Assembly: GCF_947507565.1 (NCBI RefSeq)
Contig: NC_089190.1
Span: 992,001 to 1,056,000, forward strand
DNA length: 64,000 nucleotides
Direction: 5' to 3'
From: Oscarella lobularis
Lineage: Eukaryota; Porifera; Homoscleromorpha; Homosclerophorida; Oscarellidae
Shown here: piece by piece, positions 57,701 to 64,000 of the stretch
Layout of the letters: the number at the start of each line of letters is the position of its first letter
Position numbering within the stretch: position 1 is the first letter of the stretch
Notes under the pieces: model-generated
What the model saw: the letters and a program-made list of their open reading frames with translations, nothing else
Database searches by the model: none
What the model was told of the DNA's origin: nothing
Made by a program: the position numbers and the translations under genes

Positions 57701-59743
57701 CTGCTGACAACTCTGAATTTTTGAGAGAAGAAAGAAAAGATAACCAAAATCGGTTTCAAAGCTATAGCAGTTACCCCTCTGATATGAAACGGATATACGA
57801 ATACAAAGTAGACGAAGGGGTTGAATCACTGTCTTTCGAAGAACAGTTAAATGGCCCTCTAATTAGAGTGAAAAGAAGAAATCTCTGTAAGAAGAAATCT
57901 TTTATGTAAACTGGCTTTGACCAGCACGTAGATTATTTTCTATTAGATCCCGACGATCTTACGCTGTTCAATGCAGACGACTTGCAAAAAGTGACCAATG
58001 CTGCCGACCGGGCACGACTAACACAAATGTGGCTAAATGCATACCACCGAAAAGCAAGTCGATTGTTCACAGAAGCTGCTGAAGAGTATCTCAAAATCTG
58101 CCAGCAGGTTCAGGTGACCTTAAAAATAATAAGTAAACACAGTGAAATAATGTTTAAGCAATACCTATATGCAGGAACGCAACATGAAGCTCCATTACGA
58201 AATTCTAAAATCAGCCAAGCTAGTAGGAATAACGACAACAGGAGCAGCGATTCACCAAAATTTACTTCTGGCTGTAAAACCATCCATTATTATTGTCGAA
58301 GAAGCCTGTGAAATTCTAGAATCCAATCTTCTCGCCACCCTTACACCGTCAGTAAAACAGCTAATAATGATAGGAGATCACATGCAATTAAAACCAAAGG
58401 TATTTACACTTTCAAAATGTATATACTTGATAACTAGACTATTTTGTCTAGGTGTCATGTCACGAACTGGCCGAATTATTCTACTTTGACACGTCTGCAT
58501 TTGAACGTCTTGTAACCAACGACTATCCTCACGTCACTCTGCAAGAACAAAGAAGAATGAGACGAGAGTTTTTACCGTTACTGAAGCCCTTCTACCCCAG
58601 TCTGAAAAGCTCATCTAAAGTAACAAACATAGTTTATACAGCCTGTGCGCAATGCTTAACATATTTTTGATATCAGGTTGAAAATTTTCAGCTCTGCCAG
58701 TTTCTTCCCCAAAATCTTTTCTTCTGGTCGTACCATTCAGATTTAGAAACTCGAAAAAACGGCAGCTTTAGCAACAGATTAGAAGCAGAAAGAGTGAAAC
58801 AGTTAGTACTATTCCTGTTGTCTTGCGGAGAAAACAGTAGTAACATTACTGTTCTAACATTCTACCGAGGACAGGTAGGATACGTCGATTCGTCACTTAA
58901 TTAAGACATCATTAGAACTTCAGGTGGACGCCTTGTACAAAAAATTGCAAAACTGTAAGAGCGACTGCTGCGGAAACGACCTTCTGTTTTACAGAGCAAT
59001 TCGCGTCAGAGTTGCGACAGTTGACGAGTACCAAGTAAGCATTGAGAATAGTTCTCTCGGTTCAGATCTAAACGTTGTCTATAGGGTGATGAAAACCGCA
59101 TTATAATACTATCTCTTGTCCGCTCCAACAAAAGCCAAACCTTTGGGTTTCTGAAGGAAAAAAATCGTCTTGTCGTCGCCATTTCTAGACAAAAAGCAGC
59201 GCTCATTATTGTTGGAAACGGCAATTTTTTCAAGCGCAACCCTCACTTTCAGGTACGCACACTCACGCTTAAATTTTCTTCTGTATGTCCTGCGGTGATT
59301 GCGTCTTTATTTAGACTCTTCTCGAGACCATTGGAAAACTAGGCCTAATCGATAACACCATTCCAGTCCGACTCCCTGACGGCAGAATCAAGAAAACAGA
59401 CGAAGAAGGCCTAAAGGAAGAAATAGTTCAAATGTGCTCTCAACCATCAGTCGCCGATATTCCTCTAAAAGAAAAGTTTCCTCAATCGGATAAGTTACGA
59501 GCGAAGTTTGCCCCTACGATTGGCACCGACTGGAAATTCCTAGTCAGAGAATTGGGCCTTTGCGAGGCGAAAATTGACGCGATCGTGCAGGACAACCCGC
59601 ATTCAACGCAAGAACAGGCTTACAAAGCGCTTACACTGTGGACAAAGAAAATGGGTGAGAAAGCGACGAAACATCACGTCATTGAAGCTCTTAGGGAAAT
59701 GGAACGTGAAGACCTGGTCACAGAACTTGAGCAATACACGTGA
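54795..59743 (+). CDS. ZNFX1-like SF1 helicase with C-terminal Death domain
   Basis: 13 exons, 1,423 residues, phases consistent: 54795-56378, 56444-56619, 56668-56884, 56949-57256, 57313-57484, 57538-57886, 57947-58113, 58175-58399, 58452-58619, 58677-58874, 58924-59034, 59085-59252, 59315-59743. The first ~530 residues resemble the N-terminal part of ZNFX1 (LPVVRLKQPYRSIEDYFETY). SF1 motifs: Walker A GPPGTGKT (~660), the Walker B-type IIIVEEAC (~1,030), LQEQRRM (~1,100), ATVDEYQGDENRIIILS (~1,220), NRLVVAISRQ (~1,255). A Death domain occupies ~1,341-1,423 (DWKFLVRELGLCEAKIDAI, TLWTKKMGEKATKHHVIEAL). The NFX1-type zinc fingers that follow the helicase in ZNFX1 are absent. ZNFX1 binds dsRNA and signals in mammalian antiviral defence, so helicase plus Death suggests a nucleic-acid sensor that recruits Death-domain adaptors; that role is inference. 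Confidence 0.88.
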
Positions 59744-60880
59744 GACAGCCCTATGCATTACATAGACTAGTTTATACATTCAAACGCACCGACGCTAAAA
59801 CAGCTCACCATTAATATATCGAGCTTCGGATAGACCCAAAAATGCACACGCAGAATAACACCTCGAGTGAAGAGGAAAAGAGCTTGTGCACCAACACAGC
59901 AGACTCGTAAACCGATTGCTAGATAGCTAAAAGAAAGCCACTGTCACTAGCACATACATTCACGCGTAAAGGAAATAAAGCCTTTCCTAGCTTGCTGCAT
60001 GACAAGAGAGGGAAGCTCAACTCAAACCAACACAACACAATTAACTGTGTGCTATGCGACAGCGCGATATCTCTAAGCAGGACACTTCTGTTCGCATAAC
60101 TGATTCGACTCGGCCAAATGAAATCACCATGAAATATCATCATGAAATAGTATCTGCACAAAATCGATTGCTTTTCTGTCTGTTTTGGGATTCTCGAGCC
60201 TACTCGGCGGCCTGAATTCTTTCTAGGTCGTCGTTTTATTCAAGAAAATCAATGAGAACGCTCTGGCCCGTCTCCAAATGAGCGAAAACTTCTTGATCGT
60301 CGGGAACCTGACGAATCCGGCTCAAGTAAGAGTAACTCTCACAATGATGGGACCCCAATGATGTACCGAAAAACGTTCTAACTCGGCAGAACGCACGTAA
60401 AAGCTTAGACGACATTTACGGCTCATTTACGGCGACTTCGCAATCCGTTAGCGCGCGGGCACAAGACCAATTTCGAAGGTTCGCGTACCAGCAAGCCAAT
60501 TGAGCTCAAAACGCGAAATACACGAAAAAAATCAGTGAAAACTAAAAAGTCAACAAAACAAACTAAGATCCCAAATATAACCCGATGAGTGTTCCTTTCA
60601 AACACTCCCTTTACTAGCCGCTTTATAGCGGAATACCCGAGATCGGGTTGGCTACAATAATTTCAACGGTGAAACAGACACGAGTACAGTAGTGATACCG
60701 TATACATCTAAATGCATACGGAGCGCAGTTCTGTTCAGTTACGGCGTACATATGCTAGTAGTAAAGTTCCTCGTATTTGATTCTAATAGCCGATCGGCCG
60801 AAACCAACCTGCTCTAACCAATGCAGAAGAATGCTTACTTTCGGCGATATTGCTTGCTTCTTCCACAGCTCTAGCTTAGT
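59744..60880. other. Intergenic between helicase gene and K3
   Basis: No intact gene. A short relic of the kinase C-terminus lies near 60570-60650. The rest shows no recognisable motif. Confidence 0.5.
60570..60650 (-). pseudogene. Relic of a kelch-kinase C-terminus
   Basis: On the minus strand AIKRLVKGVFERNTHRVIFG can be read, matching the last residues of the K1 and K3 kinases (KRLVKGVFEGDTHKV). Only about 25 codons remain. It is further evidence of repeated partial duplication of this family here. Confidence 0.6.
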
Positions 60881-63823
60881 TTAGTTGATAGAAATATTGA
60901 GAAGCACCACTTTGTGAGTGTCTCCCTCAAACACTCCCTTTACTAATCGTTTTGCTGTGATAATCTCCTGAGCTGACAAACGCCTTTCATGTTCAGCAAA
61001 ATTGATTTTCAGCGTTTCAAAGCACCTTTGCGCTGATATTCGATTGGCGGGGTTGCGACCAATCAATCGAGAGCAGAGCATGAATAAATTGAGACGAACA
61101 GCGAGAGCGTCCAACTGAGTCTTCCTCTCCTCTGGAATAGGACCAACACCCGTGAAAATTTCAATCAATGATACGCCCATGCTGTACACGTCGCTACTCA
61201 ACGTGCTTATTGTGCCACTGCCGCCAGAATGCAACGTCCTCTCTGGAGCAAGGTAAGGAGGGCTCATTGGACCAGCGGACAGAGAACTCTCGATAAGATG
61301 AGCTGCTCCCAAGTCGCCCACCTTTACCTTCATATCTCTAGCTACGAGAACATTCGACGGACGAATGTCGCCGTGGACGTACGGACGAGGACGAATTTGA
61401 TGGAGATAGGAGATTCCGGACGTCATATCGATAGCAATAGACAACTGCTCGTAAGTGGTTAAATAAGACCCGGAAGCGTGAGCGGCGTCAATAACTTCGC
61501 CGACAGAACCCTCAAGCAATTCCATGACTATTTGGAGGGGCGCTCCTTCGGCCATCACCGCTCCACACACAATCATGATATTGGGATGATGGAGTCGGCT
61601 GCACACGAGGACTTCTCGTCGGAACATCGCTACGTTGCGTTGACTTGTGATAAGATCGTGAATTTTTTTGACGGCGACTGTCATTCCGCGCCATTGGCCC
61701 ACGGAAACGCCTGACAGTGGGTGGTATGCAAGATTAGTTGAAATATTATTGCTTACCTGCGAATGATCCTGTTCCAAGCTTTTTGTCAGTCAAGTGAACT
61801 TCATCTGATTTGATGTTCAATACGTCAGTGAATTCGTCAAGGCGTTCTTTAATCTCGTCACGAGACGCCTCAAGGGTTTCACAGCGCGTCAACGAAATTT
61901 CCAATTCTTCTCTACACATACTGCTATAGGAATGCGCATACCTAATATAGAAGAAGAAGAAATTCTTGCCTATGACGACGTTGCGCTGTTGATGCTGCTG
62001 ACGTTAGTTCTTTCCTAGAAATCCATAATGATTATATACTATTATTACAGCTTGTTCTTAAAACCTGATCGAAGCAATTTGTTCATCCTTTCGCTGTTCA
62101 AGACGTCGCTGAGCTACCAATGCTACTCTTTTAAGTGAAGCCAGTTGTTGCCTAAGAGCCAATTACTGTACATACCAATTATCACTATATTTTAATAACC
62201 TAATTTGAGCAATCTCTCCGTCTTTACGCTGTACAAGACGCTGAGCAGAGACCAGTTCTTCTCTGAATTACTAATTCACCCTTTTGTCCACATAGATATA
62301 ATGTCATAAACAACCTGATAGAAGCTATTTCTTCGTCAAAAAGAGCTGAGTTTGCTCTGAAATGATTGACATGAGCTACCATTATGTATACAGTATATTT
62401 TAATTATTCAACCTTTTCTCCTCGTCTAATTCAACGCATCTTCGTCGAAGATGTTCCAACTCACGTTGCATCATATCAATCTCTTCACTTCCACTTGGAA
62501 GTGGGAGACGCGGAGATGAAATTGCTGCACAAAGAGAAACCTGCCTTGACAAAAGAATTTCTTGTTCCATTATCATGTTTGACTCTTTTTCAAAGTCTAT
62601 AAAATATGTACATTTATTAAATGCAACCGGAAAAAATCAATCAATTACCAAGGTGAAAAAAACTAATAATTGGATTAAATTTCAAATCCCAATCTCGTCC
62701 ACCACAGACAAAGACTTCTGTAGTCTTGTCTTTGTTCTGCACACAATGACATGTGTGCTGCCAAACCTTTCCCAATTGTGGTGGATCAACGTCTATCTAA
62801 ACTAACCGTCAACAAATATATACTACATTAGAAGGCCGTTGTAACAACCTGATAAGATTTGGACTTTTCACAATCCAAAACGTAAACATAGTCAGAATTT
62901 GTTTCGTTGAACATTCGACCACCAATGAGAAGACAAATTGATTTGTCTTCTAATCCTTGTTTCACTAATTGACAAATTCTATGGCCTTCCCTGGGTGATG
63001 GTTTTACATTGAAATCAACGATCGTCCACGTCTAACAATCGGATTATTACATCTACAGTATTCGATTATTAATTAAACAATTTACTTTATTATTCAAATT
63101 CATCACAAAAGAGTGACTTTCCAAATTCAAGTCCCTTCCATGAAGTAATGCTTGATGATGGTCAATGGTTGCCATGGCAGCAAGCACAAGTGGTTTGGGT
63201 CTTGTTCCATGCAATTCCAAATCCAACCACATTCCTAGTCTCTATTTCAAATCAAAACGAAATTGAAATTCATTCTACTCACCTTTTTCACATCCCTCTT
63301 CAAATTCAAATTCATAAATATCATTACTCCAGTATCCTTCCTGAGTCGCCCCAGACTGGAGTTGGTCGCGAGGAATATCCTTTCCGCTCCTTCCCCCAAA
63401 CATGATCAGTCTCGATCCAATTGCACACAAACAGCAGAATGAGCGCTCGTGAGGTTTCTTTCCTCCGATAGGCGTCGCTACTTCGATCCATTCCATTTTC
63501 CTCGGATCGAGACGATAAACGATTTCCAGTAGACGACCCCCGCATGCCTTTCCCCCGTACGAGTAGATCATCTTGTCGATGACAACACATCGTGCACCCG
63601 TACAAGGTGGAGGAATCGTTCGGCCTCGAGCCAATCGACGGATCCATTTCTTTTCCGCCCTCCGAACATTCATCACCAAGATTTCATTGCGGGGAACGTA
63701 TTTTGATCCATCGTCGCCCCCGAAGAGATGTAGATGATCGTCGACCAACGCGCATTCATGAGAACGTCGTTTCTGGGACGAGGCAGAATCGCTTTGGCGA
63801 CGTAGTTGACGGAAGAAAGCCAT
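60881..63823 (-). CDS. Kelch-coiled-coil-kinase K3
   Basis: Same architecture and exon plan as K1. Exons I can fix: 63823-63283, 63234-63086, then about 63032-62851, ~62797 to ~62650 (start of the next kelch block), a coiled-coil series between about 62600 and 61760, and the kinase exon 61710-60881. Kelch signatures: HLFGGDD, IYSYGG, LIMFGGRSGK, LLIGGRM, VFVCGG. Coiled coil: MMQRELEHLRRRC. Kinase: VAVKKIHD, HGDIRPSNVLV, VGDLGAAHL, PYLAPER; the HRD Arg is Gly as in K1. It lacks the acidic kelch insert of K1. Coiled-coil exons look partly degraded around 62260-62400 and were not all placed, so an inactive gene cannot be excluded. Confidence 0.78.
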
Positions 63824-63902
63824 TTAGGTACTAGGTAGCAACCACTGCGCAAGCGCTAACACGAAAAACTAACAAACAAAAATCCAATTTGGAGCCTTCA
63901 AA

Positions 63903-63957
63903 CACATAATTGCTTCCAAGCACATAATTGTTTCCAAGCACATAATTGTTTCCTAAG
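63903..63957. repeat. Three tandem copies of an 18-bp unit
   Basis: CACATAATTGCTTCCAAG, CACATAATTGTTTCCAAG and CACATAATTGTTTCCTAAG follow each other without gaps, about 80 bp upstream of the K3 start codon. Possibly part of the K3 promoter. Confidence 0.8.
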
Positions 63958-64000
63958 CCGGTTTGCCTGCCTGTCTCACTTTTAGCTTCTTTGACGTCAC

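Noticed and set aside
1-64000. tRNA, rRNA or other structured RNA genes
   Set aside because: No A/B-box promoter pair with cloverleaf, and no conserved rRNA segments were noticed; a tRNAscan or Infernal run would be needed to be certain.

Overview
The window is nuclear DNA of a compact animal genome, most likely a sponge; homoscleromorph (Oscarella-like) is my guess, not a demonstrated fact. Reasons: most introns are about 45-75 nt with GT-AG ends, genes lie close together, and the gene content is metazoan (cadherin and TSP1 repeats, calcium-binding-type EGF modules, ZU5, Death and NIDO domains, kelch-linked protein kinases). I see no bacterial operons, rRNA, tRNA or CRISPR. Exon boundaries below were worked out by hand from splice signals, reading phase and comparison between paralogues inside the window.

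Layout. 1-1.6 kb: 3' end of a coiled-coil/kinase gene (+). 1.75-6.2 kb: tandem array of sulfotransferase genes (-), two intact, one frameshifted, one remnant. 6.9-10.1 kb: a membrane receptor (+) with a NIDO ectodomain and a cytoplasmic ZU5-UPA-like-Death module. 10.1-12.6 kb: a 2.5-kb element bounded by near-identical ~355-bp inverted repeats, holding a truncated DDE-integrase gene and a RING-like gene. 12.8-15.1 kb: GEN1-type Holliday junction resolvase (+).

15.2-47.1 kb: three tandem paralogues (+) of a very large adhesion receptor. The first and third have signal peptide, 8 TSP1 repeats, EGF, Sushi-like module, 22 cadherin repeats, 4-5 EGFs, a conserved juxtamembrane region, TM helix and a tail with NPxY motifs. 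The middle copy is an in-frame internal-deletion derivative with 6 TSP1 and about 4 cadherin repeats. A second type of sulfotransferase-like gene, or its debris, follows copies one and two, so the duplicated unit was receptor plus sulfotransferase.

47.8-51.9 kb and 60.4-63.8 kb: two complete kelch-coiled-coil-kinase genes (-) and truncated copies, paralogous to the gene at the left edge. Between them, 52.1-59.7 kb, is a head-to-head pair sharing a 155-bp intergenic region: a two-CCCH-finger protein of otherwise unknown type (-) and a ZNFX1-like SF1 helicase whose C-terminus is a Death domain (+). The shared region carries a perfect GAAANNGAAA element and a 3 x 10-bp repeat.

The strongest candidates for something undescribed are the helicase-Death fusion with its divergent CCCH partner, which looks like a possible nucleic-acid-sensing module; the NIDO-ZU5-UPA-Death receptor; the kelch-coiled-coil-kinase family; and the TSP1/22-cadherin/EGF receptor family with its in-frame deletion derivative and a candidate coding-to-intron conversion. 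Domain assignments rest on motif recognition by eye; no database search was possible.
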